Below, piece after piece: positions 13,377 to 22,818 of a stretch of DNA of 64,000 bases. The stretch covers positions 124,001-188,000 of the forward strand of contig JAMXBD010002220.1 in NCBI GenBank assembly GCA_024138025.1. The letters run 5' to 3'. A program made the position numbers and the translations under genes. This DNA is from Combretum micranthum. Lineage: Eukaryota > Streptophyta > Magnoliopsida > Myrtales > Combretaceae. Position 1 is the first letter of the stretch. Each line of letters begins with the position of its first letter. The notes below the pieces were generated by a model that ran no database searches, had not been told where the DNA came from, and saw only the letters and a list, made by a program, of their open reading frames with translations.

Positions 13377-13757
13377 GGATATTGTTAGTACCGCAGTAGT
13401 CGTTAATCTGCTAACCCGGGATGGAGGGCGCAATTCCATCCACATATGATTTTCGGTTGGTCATATGTATGTTAAACTCATGTGTTTGATGCATACACTT
13501 GCTTGATTAATAACTTGATTGATTTGTTGTGGCATAGATGTTATTGTGGGAGATTACACTCACTAAGCTAGTTAGCTTACGTCCCTACAGTCCATTCCTT
13601 TTGCAGCTTACACATTTGTGGCTTAGGCGACGTGACCCGGCTGAACAGGTACCGAAGCTAGGAGTTTTCCCTAGAAGTTGTAATTTCTGTATTAGACTTC
13701 CATAGAAAACTTCTAAGACTTGGATGACTGTAATAGACCGTTAAATATTCTTTTGCG

Positions 13758-13769
13758 GGGGAATGCCCC
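13758..13769 (+). other. Conserved GGGGAATGCCCC hairpin near the LTR end
   Basis: A perfect 4-bp inverted repeat around AATG. The same element recurs at 26170-26181, 34366-34377 and, as GGGGTATGCCCC, at 30667-30678, always a little over 200 bp before the LTR end. Conservation across the divergent A/C/D LTRs suggests a function in the transcript, perhaps 3'-end formation. Confidence 0.55.
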
Positions 13770-13982
13770 TTAGAGTTTGTAATATTTATTATGTTTCATG
13801 AATTATATCCTATTGCCAATGCATGCCAAATTAAGCTTTTATCTCATTCGACTTGTACTCTATTGTTGTAAAGGTACGCCTTACATCTATATGAGACTGT
13901 CGAAGGACTAAGGTGGTAATTCGGGAATCTTATATGGCATGTGGCGGACTGTTACGTTTAGGGTACCCTATGGGGCGTGACA

Positions 13983-14715
13983 TATCCACTCATCCATATA
14001 TGTATATATGATTACTTATTTTCAAATCAGTTGGATGTTTTTATAACAGAGTCTGAGTTACTCTGAGTTCGAAATTTATGTATACTGGATTCTGAACTAT
14101 GTTGTTTTGCTGGACTAAAATAGATAATAAACTGTTGTATGCATTTAGTTTAGTTGCATTTATTTATACATGTTGTTTGTGCATAACCTTGCTTAAACTG
14201 GATTGGATATTATCGTACTGGGCTTCGCCGCTCATCCTGTTATATTTCAGGTGCAGGTGATGATAGTGTGATATATGATCTATCGGGTTTTGATATCGTC
14301 TATGAGGATGGGGATGGTGTTAGTGGTCCTGTCTACCCTACTGATGACTAGTTGTATAGTCATAGATGACATAGGATGGATCAAGGAAGACTTTTTATGT
14401 TTTATTGTTATTCAGTGTTAGACTCATGTTTATGTCCATTGGATTTTCAGTTGTTACTGGAGTTCTATATGTGGTATTTGTTTTTAGGGTATGGTTTGAC
14501 TTGTTGACCTGCAGTTATGTCAACAATGTCTAGTATTCTGATTATGGAGACTTTATATTTATCAGAATGTTTATTTATGAGGATCATATGATTTCTTCTA
14601 TACCTTGTGAGTTATAAAGGTGATATTCATGTTGTTTGTGGAAATTATAGCCTTAGCGTATCCTATTAAGAGAGGACACGTGGCGGGTTGTAATGCTTTA
14701 TTTTAGGGCGTTACA
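13983..14715 (+). mobile_element. Type B LTR, 3' part (5' LTR of a plus-strand gypsy element)
   Basis: It matches the reverse complement of 3404 to about 3890, ends GGGCGTTACA at 14715 and is followed by a primer binding site, so it is the end of a 5' LTR. Its upstream part is missing; the type D LTR abuts at 13983. It has about 235 bp (14220-14455) not present in the minus-strand copy. Confidence 0.8.
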
Positions 14716-14722
14716 GCTTATT

Positions 14723-14734
14723 TGGTATCAGAGC
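14723..14734 (+). other. Primer binding site (initiator Met tRNA)
   Basis: TGGTATCAGAGC, the complement of the 3' end of plant initiator methionine tRNA, lies 7 bp after the LTR end. This fixes the orientation of the type B element and its LTR boundary. Confidence 0.9.
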
Positions 14735-15847
14735 ATAGGTTTATGATCTTTAGGGAAATTAGGTTATGAACTCCTTAGGACGGTGAGATGAAGAGAGAGG
14801 GTAGATCACAGGAAAGGTAATAGCTATGGAAATCATAGAGTTGTTTCTTTTAATGAAAATTTTCTAGGTTGACCTCTTCATTTTGATTTCTTATTGTTTC
14901 ATTCATTAGGTTATTGCTTATAAGTATTATATTTATTATCATTTATGTCATTATGTTTTCATAATTATTTTCATATATTTTCTTGGAATATTTATTATTT
15001 TTATTTTTTTTGTTATTGTTCCCTTAAATACATAGAAAAGTGATCAGTAAAACAAATAAAGCTTAACAAAAATCGAGAAATGATAATTTATAAAACCAAA
15101 ATATCTTCTTACTAAACTTATGACCTTTTAGGATTCTACTATAATACATACACATGTTTATGCAATAAGTTAATGACATTTAATGAAATGTAACAGACAA
15201 AACAATAATGACTAGAGTAAATTAAAGAGAATATATAAATACATAAATTAAAAATCGTAACTTACATAGAGATATTTAGAACTCAACCGTTATAATTTTA
15301 ATGACTATAAATTCCAAAATTAATTGAATGAAATAAATGATTGAAACCTCCTCTTAAGTTAACCAAGAGACAACCAACAATAGTCAACAAATCTTTAATG
15401 ACAGTCAATAAATCCTAAATGACACAACGCCAACAATCTTTAATGATTAATAATTATGAAATTCAAAGAAAAGTTAAAAAAATTAAATTAAATAAATTTT
15501 TTTATTACAAGAAAAACAACAAAATATATGAGAATATATATATATATATACATATATAAATGTATAACATAACTAAATGAGTGAAGAAAAGACAAAAAAA
15601 ATTATTATAGTTATGATAGAAAAAAAAAAGAAAAAGAAATAACTATGAGAATTTATTGACCTTGTAACTATAACATTAACATTAATAACAAATGCAATAA
15701 AAGTTGTCAATTATGGCAAAGGTCAAAATTGTTAATGAAATGGTAAACTCATAAAATCAACTTAAATAAAAAGGAAGAATGTAAAAAAAAAAAAATCGAG
15801 AATCAAAATGACAAAAGTCTAAATAATGATAATACCAGCAAGTGAAA
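14735..15847 (+). other. Leader/internal remnant of the plus-strand type B element
   Basis: AT-rich sequence after the primer site with several A-rich runs and a TA-rich microsatellite near 15535-15560. No gag frame or zinc knuckle is visible before the type A LTR starts at 15848. Nothing else is recognisable. Confidence 0.5.
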
Positions 15848-18800
15848 TGTAAGTCCCGGAAAATTTTAGTAAATAATTTCAAGATGAACTTCGAAATAAA
15901 CCCTAAAAATCACTCCAAATTAAAACCGAATTTCAACTAGTCCATAAACACGAACGAATTCAAAAACTTCTTAATCTTGAGAAAATGAAAATCTTAAAAA
16001 ATAAAATAAGAAACAGTGGTCTTCAAATTCAAAACCACGACGTACGAAAAATTCCATATCTAACTCACGGCTATAAAATCGGGTAATATAATATAAAGCC
16101 CAAAAACAAACTATTAAAAAGTAAATAATGATTGACCTTCGGAAATAAAACTCAATTCAGGAATTCCGAAACATTAAGGATATTAAATACTTACAAAAAT
16201 AAAATTTAAAATAAATTTCTCAAATTAAATATGTTGTATAAACATAAATATCAGTTTCCAAATTGGCAAAGGCCTAAACCGAAAATCACCCGGAAACCCT
16301 AACCGGAATACAATAGTGTAAGTCCGGCAATCTAGCCCCCTAACCCTAGAGGCCGAGATGTAGTTAAATATGTAGAATAGCTCATAGTAATATAGTTTGT
16401 TTAAAAATATCAGATTGGTAAATTTTTGACCTATTTCGAACCCGTTCGGATACAGACTTCGAAAAGCGTGTCCCGGGGCTCGAGATATCAAAAATATACC
16501 AATAGTACCGTTAGACTCGTAATTTCATAATATTTCTAAATATATCAGTTATATAATTTTTCGGGTTATAAAAGTTACAGTTATAACCTTTTTATCGTAT
16601 TTCCATTATTACCGGTAATTGATTAGTCTTTTGCACTATTCATTTTTATTTCATTACAAAATTTTATTATTCTTATAAAGCCTTATATTTTGAGATAAAT
16701 ATTTTATATGTTATAGAAAATTTTGTTTTTTAAAAATTAGTTCGTTTCGGGTCTTTACGGGATCAGATTCTGTTTAAGACCCGATACTAAAAATAAAATA
16801 AATTAATTTAATAATTGAAAAATATTTAAAAATATTTATATTTCATAAAATAATTTTTTAGAATTTTTCGGGTTATAAAAATATTATTTATAGCCCATAT
16901 CGCGTATTTTGATCATACCGGTAACATAATTGTTAAAATACTAAAATAATTCAAATAATTATTTAATTTTAATTATGAAAAATCTGCTACAATTATTTGG
17001 AATAAATTTTCTAATTTTATTTTATTTTATTAATAAAGTACTTTACAACCCATACCTTCAAGTACACCTTACACATATCACTTCATTTTCACTTCAATCT
17101 TTCTACACTTATCCCACAATTGATGGCAGATTTTTGACCCTCTTTATGGCTGCCATTGTCCTTTTTACTCCTATTTTGACTAAAATTAATTATATTTCAA
17201 TCCTTCTTCAAAAAGTTACATTACACATTAATTATACAATTCAATTTTGAGTCAAATTTCAACAAAACCCTCTCTCTCCTCTCTTCATTTCACGTGCAGC
17301 ATGGGTTATTTCTGCCTTGTTTTATTTTTTTTCTCTTCTTTCATTCATTAAAACACTCATTTTCTCTCTCTTTCATTTACTCACTTTCCCTCTTTCATTC
17401 TTTAGCTTTTCTCTCTCTTTTTCCTCTCTTTTCTCTCATTTTGTCTTGTTTCTTAAAAACCAAGCTGCCCCCATTCCATTCTTGAGCCTCCATGCATATT
17501 CCTTGAAGATTTTTAAGCAAATCTTCATCTCAAAGCCTCCATAGGTGATATAGGTAAAGTGTAATGAAGGTTTCATGCATCAAATGACCTTCCATAAGCT
17601 TAAAAGCTTAGGATGATGATGCCAAAAATGAAACACTCCTTTTCTCTACTTTTATTATCTTGTATTCAATTATTTTCTTGTTTAAAGTTGATATATATTG
17701 TAGATCTAACTTTTTATAGCTTTGATTTTTGTTTATGCCATAGATCTTGTATTTAAGTTGTTATTTTTGTTATTCCTTATGATTTATGCATAGATCTAGC
17801 ATCTACATGTCTATCTTAGTGATTCATGCATGTAAAACTAGTTTAGAAAACTAGATCTAAAGTTTTGAGTTCATAGATGCATTAGATTTTGTTTATGTTC
17901 ATGAACAACTTGCTATAGCTTGATGATGGTAGGAAAGTTGTAGGAAACCCAAGATCTATTTTTTTCAACAAAAATCAATTTTGAAAATTCGGATGAAAAT
18001 GGAACCATAGTTAGAAAAGTGGTTTTTCAACTTCAAAATGTGTATTTTTCATTTAAAATGAAGGGCTTAGGGTATAGATAACATAAATGAGTAATTTTGA
18101 TAAGCAAAGTTTAGATCTATGAGTTTAAAGTTTGTTTTCATGGGTTTCATCTAGTGTATGTTCATATTATGTGTAGATCTTAGATTTGAACTTGAACAAA
18201 ATTGTGAAATTCGTATTTTGGCAAGACCAATATTTAAAAACCACTTTCCAAGTGTCAAAATGTAATTTTTCTTAAGAAAATGAAGGCTTAATATATGATA
18301 TCATCAAGACTTCTTTTTACAAGAATCAAAAGTGATTTTCAAAAGTTATTTTCAAAATAAAAATTCTATTTTCGGATTTTGGCCAAGGCCTATTTTAAAA
18401 ACATGTTTTCCAACTCAAAAATGAAGTTTTTATTTAAGAAATGAAAGGCTCATAAGATATGATATGTAAGGAATGGATTTTCATGAGCTTAGATAGATTT
18501 TATCAAAAGATATAACCAAAAATGAATTTTGTAAATTCGGATCCCAACCAAGACCAATTTTTAGAACCCATGTATCAACTCCAAAACTCATGTTTTATGT
18601 GAAAAATGAAGTATATAGGTAATAGATATCATTAAGCAATGATTTTTACAAGTTAAAATGAGTTTAGGCATGAGTAAGGTGTTAAACAAGTAATGGAATT
18701 AAAATGAAAAATTTTGAGTTAGTGATCAATTGTCAAATTCGTAATTTGAGATGATGCATAAGTAATCACTTAGTATTTGAGCTCAAATTGCAAGTTTTAT

Positions 18801-20714
18801 GTGTTAAATGAAGTCCTTAGGTAATTGATATAGTAAAGCCTTAAATTTTAATGCTTTAAACAAGTTTTCCCCAAATGAATCATTCAAAAAGTGGATTTTC
18901 TAAAATTCGGATTTTTGAGTAAATCATATTGGAAAACATATTTACAAAGTGTAAAATGGAAATTTTTATGTAGAAATGAAGGTCATAAGTAATATATATA
19001 ATGAAGACTCAATTTTAACAAAAATAATTATATTTTCTTAAGTAATAAATCCAAAACAAATGGAAATGATCAAAGTTAGAAAACTAGATTTTTCAAAAAG
19101 TAGTTATAGTTGAAGTCTTGCAAAATAAGAGTTCCAAAATTTTCTTTTACAAAATCATCAAGACCATGCATACATGAAACTCATTCATGCCATTCATGTT
19201 AGGAAATCACTCATATTGCATGTATAGCCAATTTATATAGTAGGAACATTACAAACTTTACAAAACTATTTTTCGGAAATTGAAATTGTTGCTGCTCTAA
19301 TCTGATCCGACCTTTTCGAAGCTTCAATTTTTCAAAACTAAAATATAATATTAGAATTAGATAGATCTTTCGAAGTAGATAGAAATCGATATATAATTTG
19401 CGAGATTCCGAGTTAAAATGACCAAGTTATGGCCGTTTTAAGTTGGAATTCCGCTTAGGACGAGAATTACGAATTTGATAGTTCGTATAAGATCGTTTAG
19501 ATTAGTTTGAGTTGAAATACTTATTAGAGTATTTCTTCCTTTTTAGGAGATCCCGAATCGACGATTCCCTACCACCGGTTATTATTACTAGAAGACCGGT
19601 GATCCAATGGCCGAGTGAGTTTTCTCCTTGTTTTGTTACCTTGATTGTGCTTGTAGTTAGTTGCATTAGAATTATAGGAACAAGATAAAAATCGATATGA
19701 ATGGGGATGGGAGATATGATGAGACTGTGATGAATGTATGCCAAAGAATACTAAAGCATATCGAAACCACGATTTGATTGGATAACTGCACCGTTCATAT
19801 TATTTCTGTTATATGTGTGATATTGGTTGGTCACTCTAAAGAATGTATAAATATTTTGACCTAAGCAAAAATTAAATTGGTCATGCATCGCATTGGACAT
19901 ATTGCATTTGGTAGCATGCTACTCCTACGCAGGTCGATCGGTATGGTCCGTGGATGACTCGTTTGGATAACGAACCCGTGCCAGAGCTCATTCAGGGGTA
20001 CTAAGGCGCATGTGGATGCATTCTTGGATGAGCCTAGCCGAGTCGAGTGCTAAGAGCCGAGGGCTTGGGGACTAGATGCGGTCGTATAGACTCAATACCA
20101 TTCCTAACCCAAGATACGGAGGGCGTAAATCCGTTCTGTGTGTGGGTTCCGGATACCCATGCATAATTGCTTGCTCACGTGTTTGTTCATGCATAGCATA
20201 TGAATGATTATAACTTGTTTGTTATGGTACGGAATTAAGGGAATTCTCACTAAGCTAGTGTAGCTTATACCCCAATAGTTGTTTAAATGAGCAGGTTATT
20301 TCAAGAGTGCAAAGTGGGGACTGAATTGGTTGGAGCCGAGAATGACTCCGGGATTTCGGCAAAGAACACGAATGTTTGAAGTTACCAGCTAGTTTTATTA
20401 TTTGCCTTGTAATAGTTTTACGTAGTAGAATCTTTTGATGAAGTGTAATTGGAGTTGAATGATTTGTATTTTGAAGTTTAGTGATTCGTATATGAAGTAT
20501 AGTGATTTGTATCGAAAGTATAGTGGATTATATTTCCTTTACATTGTTACTCAATGTATCAATATAAAATGTATCACTCTCCGATGTGTCTCCTTCTGTG
20601 TTAGACGCCTTGTACATAGTATGGAAGCCTTCGCGTGACTGAGGTGGTCATTCTTAGGCTTTAATATTGTGTACGGCGGACTGCCACGTTTAGGGTACCC
20701 TTCGGGGCGTGACA
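15848..20714 (+). mobile_element. Type A long LTR, complete
   Basis: The LTR runs from TGTAAGTCCCGG to GGGGCGTGACA, 4867 bp, the only complete type A copy here. Flanks are TGAAA and ATTTC, so no target duplication is visible. The left flank is leader sequence of a type B element, whereas the right flank is pol of another gypsy element. It is therefore not a simple solo LTR. The pyrimidine-rich stretch 17270-17480 is probably the start of the transcript leader. Several short frames inside are chance. Confidence 0.85.
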
Positions 20715-21096
20715 ATTTCTCGAATATAGCCAAGCCATTAACACAACTTACTCAAAAGAATGAGAAGTTCATCTGGACCGATAAAAGAGAAAAGAGTTTC
20801 CAAGAGCTCAAGCAAAAGCTTGTATCCGCACCGATACTCGTTTTGCCATACCTTAGAAGCCTTACACGGTGCATAGCGACGCATCAAGAAATGGTCTTGG
20901 ATGTGTGTTAATGCAAGAAGGAAAAGTGATTACTTATGCTTCGCGACAGTTAAGACTACACGAGCAAAATTATCTGACACATGACTTGGAGCTAACTGCT
21001 ATTGTTTTCGCACTCAAGATATGGAGACATCACTTGTATGGACAAAGATGCGAAATATACATGGATCACAAGAGCCTCAAGTACCTATTCACTTAG
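20715..21096 (+). pseudogene. pol: Gypsy pol: end of reverse transcriptase and RNase H, broken
   Basis: Translation starts in mid-protein with a segment containing AKPLTQLTQKNEKFIW, the connection after the reverse transcriptase of plant chromovirus-type gypsy elements. A frameshift near 20868 precedes RNase H, where SDAS, the DLEL Glu and an MDHKS segment (normally TDHKS) can be read. A TAG stop at 21094-21096 separates this from the frame that continues at 21097. The reverse transcriptase core and everything upstream are absent because the type A LTR occupies 15848-20714. The enzyme would have copied element RNA and degraded the template in virus-like particles. It belongs with the integrase downstream. 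Confidence 0.85.
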
Positions 21097-21102
21097 AAGG
21101 AG

Positions 21103-22635
21103 TTGAATATGAGACAACAGAGATGGTTAGAGCTTATAAAGGACTATGATCTTGGAATCAATTATTATCCAGGAAAGGTCAATGCAGTCGCTGATGCCTC
21201 AAGCAGAAAGGGTCATGAGGAAGTTGCCGCTTTGTTGACCGACCAAAAGGAGTTGGTAAGAGAATTCGAAAGGCTGAGTATCGAATTTATTGGACAAGAT
21301 GTGGAGGTGGAAATATCTAGCTTGGTGATGGAACCAACCCTTATGGAACGGATTAAAGAAGCTCAACGATATCATGAAGTCATACTAAGGATCAAAAGGG
21401 AAGTGCAAGCAGAGAAGTATACCGATTTCACCATAGATGAAGAGGATGTAGTGAGGATGAAGGGAAGGTTATCTGTGCCAGATGATGAGAATATGAGAAG
21501 AGAAATCATGAGTGAAGCTCATAACTCGGGATACATAGTACATCCGGGAGGGACTAAGATGTATCAAGATCTCAAGAGCCACTTTTGGTGGAATGGAATG
21601 AAACGGGATGTAGTTGATTATGTGATGAAGTACCCAACTTGTCAACAAGTAAAAGTAGAACATCAAAGGCCGGGAGGATTGCTAAAACCTTTGCCGATAC
21701 CTGAGTGGAAGTGGGATCAAATCTCGATGGATTTCGTGTGTGGACTACCAAGGACATCAGCAAGATATGATGCCATATGGGTCGTGGTAGATCATTTGAC
21801 CAAATTGGCTGATTTCATACCAATCAACATGACGTACTCAATAGACAAGCTAGCCAAGCTTTACATAAAGGAAATAGTACGTTTACATGGAGTACCTACC
21901 GGAATTGTGTCAGACCGAGATCCCAGATTTGTATCTATGTTTTGGACAAGTTTACAAAAGTGTATGGGGACAAAGTTGCATTTTAGCACGGCTTATCACC
22001 CCCAAACCAATGGACATTCGGAACGAACGATCCAAACCTTGGAAGATATGTTACTAGCCTGTGTTATGGAATTTAAAGGAAGCTGGGATGCTCATTTGTT
22101 GCTCATAGAGTTTGCTTACAACAACAGCTACCACTCTACCATACAAATGCCGCCATATGAAGCTTTGTACGGACGACGCTGTAGGTCGCCTCTGTTTTGG
22201 GATGATGTGGAAAAGCTTGCTATTGGACCAGACTTGGTACAAGATGTAGCGGACAAAGTAAGAATAATTCGACAGCAAATGAAAGAGGCCCAAGATAGAC
22301 AAAAAAGCTGGGCAGATCAGAAGAGGCAAGTTCTCGAATTTCAAGTGGGAGACCATATATATTTAAAGATAAATCCAATCAAAAGTATAGATAGAGTACG
22401 CTCAAAAGGAAAGTTGAGCCCATGGTACATTGGACTTTTTGAAGTGCTTGAACGAGTGGGAGATCTAGCCTATCACTTAGCCTTACCGCCAAACCTGTCA
22501 AGTGTGCACAATGTGTTTCATGTATCGGTCTTGCGCAAGCATGTAGCAGATCCAGATCGAGTAGTAGAGTTGGAGCCAGTATTGCTAAAGGAGAACCTCA
22601 CTTATGAGGAACACCCGGTGCAGATTTTGGATTGA
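21103..22635 (+). CDS. pol: Gypsy pol: RNase H end and integrase, 510 codons, open but defective
   Basis: The longest open frame in the window, but a fragment of a polyprotein. The frame continues from the RNase H segment through the TAG at 21094, so the Met at 21103 is only the first available ATG. Order: last RNase H part with ADASSRK (about 30-36, normally ADALSRK), integrase zinc finger (about 134-187), catalytic core with D210, D271 and E307, then the C-terminal GPY/F-type module (about 415-480). Two changes suggest loss of function. The first Cys of the HHCC finger is Tyr177 (H140 and H147 are present, as is C180). The GPF of the C-terminal module reads GLF at 444-446. Integrase inserts element cDNA into the genome. 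A decayed chromodomain follows at 22636, which places the element among chromoviruses, probably Tekay/Del. Confidence 0.9.
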   Translation: MNMRQQRWLELIKDYDLGINYYPGKVNAVADASSRKGHEEVAALLTDQKELVREFERLSIEFIGQDVEVEISSLVMEPTLMERIKEAQRYHEVILRIKREVQAEKYTDFTIDEEDVVRMKGRLSVPDDENMRREIMSEAHNSGYIVHPGGTKMYQDLKSHFWWNGMKRDVVDYVMKYPTCQQVKVEHQRPGGLLKPLPIPEWKWDQISMDFVCGLPRTSARYDAIWVVVDHLTKLADFIPINMTYSIDKLAKLYIKEIVRLHGVPTGIVSDRDPRFVSMFWTSLQKCMGTKLHFSTAYHPQTNGHSERTIQTLEDMLLACVMEFKGSWDAHLLLIEFAYNNSYHSTIQMPPYEALYGRRCRSPLFWDDVEKLAIGPDLVQDVADKVRIIRQQMKEAQDRQKSWADQKRQVLEFQVGDHIYLKINPIKSIDRVRSKGKLSPWYIGLFEVLERVGDLAYHLALPPNLSSVHNVFHVSVLRKHVADPDRVVELEPVLLKENLTYEEHPVQILD

Positions 22636-22790
22636 AAAGTCCAAAAGTTTCGGAGCAAGGAGATTAAATATGTCAAGGTCCTTTGGAGGAATCATACCCA
22701 TGAGGAGGCAACTTGGTAAGCTGAGGATGAGATCTGACGCAAATATCCGAGTCTTTTCGAGGAATCAGGTACGATAGTCAAGTTTTGAGG
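22636..22790 (+). pseudogene. Chromodomain remnant at the end of gypsy pol
   Basis: Continuing the integrase frame past its TGA stop gives a recognisable chromodomain-like stretch (KVQKFRSKEIKYVKVLWRN, then HTHEEATW), broken by further TAA and TGA stops. Chromodomains at the integrase C-terminus bind modified histones and guide insertion into heterochromatin in chromoviruses. With at least three stops it is non-functional. Its presence is the best evidence for the lineage of the long-LTR elements in this window. Confidence 0.75.
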
Positions 22791-22804
22791 ATAAAACTTT
22801 CTTT

Positions 22805-22817
22805 AAAGGAGGGTAGG
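22805..22817 (+). other. Polypurine tract of the type C element
   Basis: AAAGGAGGGTAGG directly before the LTR start at 22819. A GAGGATAAAACTTTC word precedes it, and the same layout occurs at 58360-58399. Confidence 0.8.
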
Positions 22818-22818
22818 T

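Larger units (their letters stand above)
10395..13982 (+). mobile_element. Type D long solo LTR without target duplication
   Basis: TG at 10395 and CA at 13982 bound a 3588-bp LTR related to 27403-30902 and, in its last 130 bp, to types A and C. No primer site or internal sequence follows. The flanks are AGATC (left) and TATCC (right), so there is no 5-bp duplication. The two sides also belong to different elements (type A left, type B right). It contains two long C tracts, a TATA box, a 38-bp tandem array and the conserved GGGGAATGCCCC hairpin. A 93-residue proline-starting frame at 11051 is a by-product of the C tract. Confidence 0.85.

Noticed and set aside
14723..14734. tRNA gene fragment
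   Set aside because: The match to initiator Met tRNA is only the 12-base primer binding site next to an LTR; the same holds at 27352, 42839 (Asp) and 63874.
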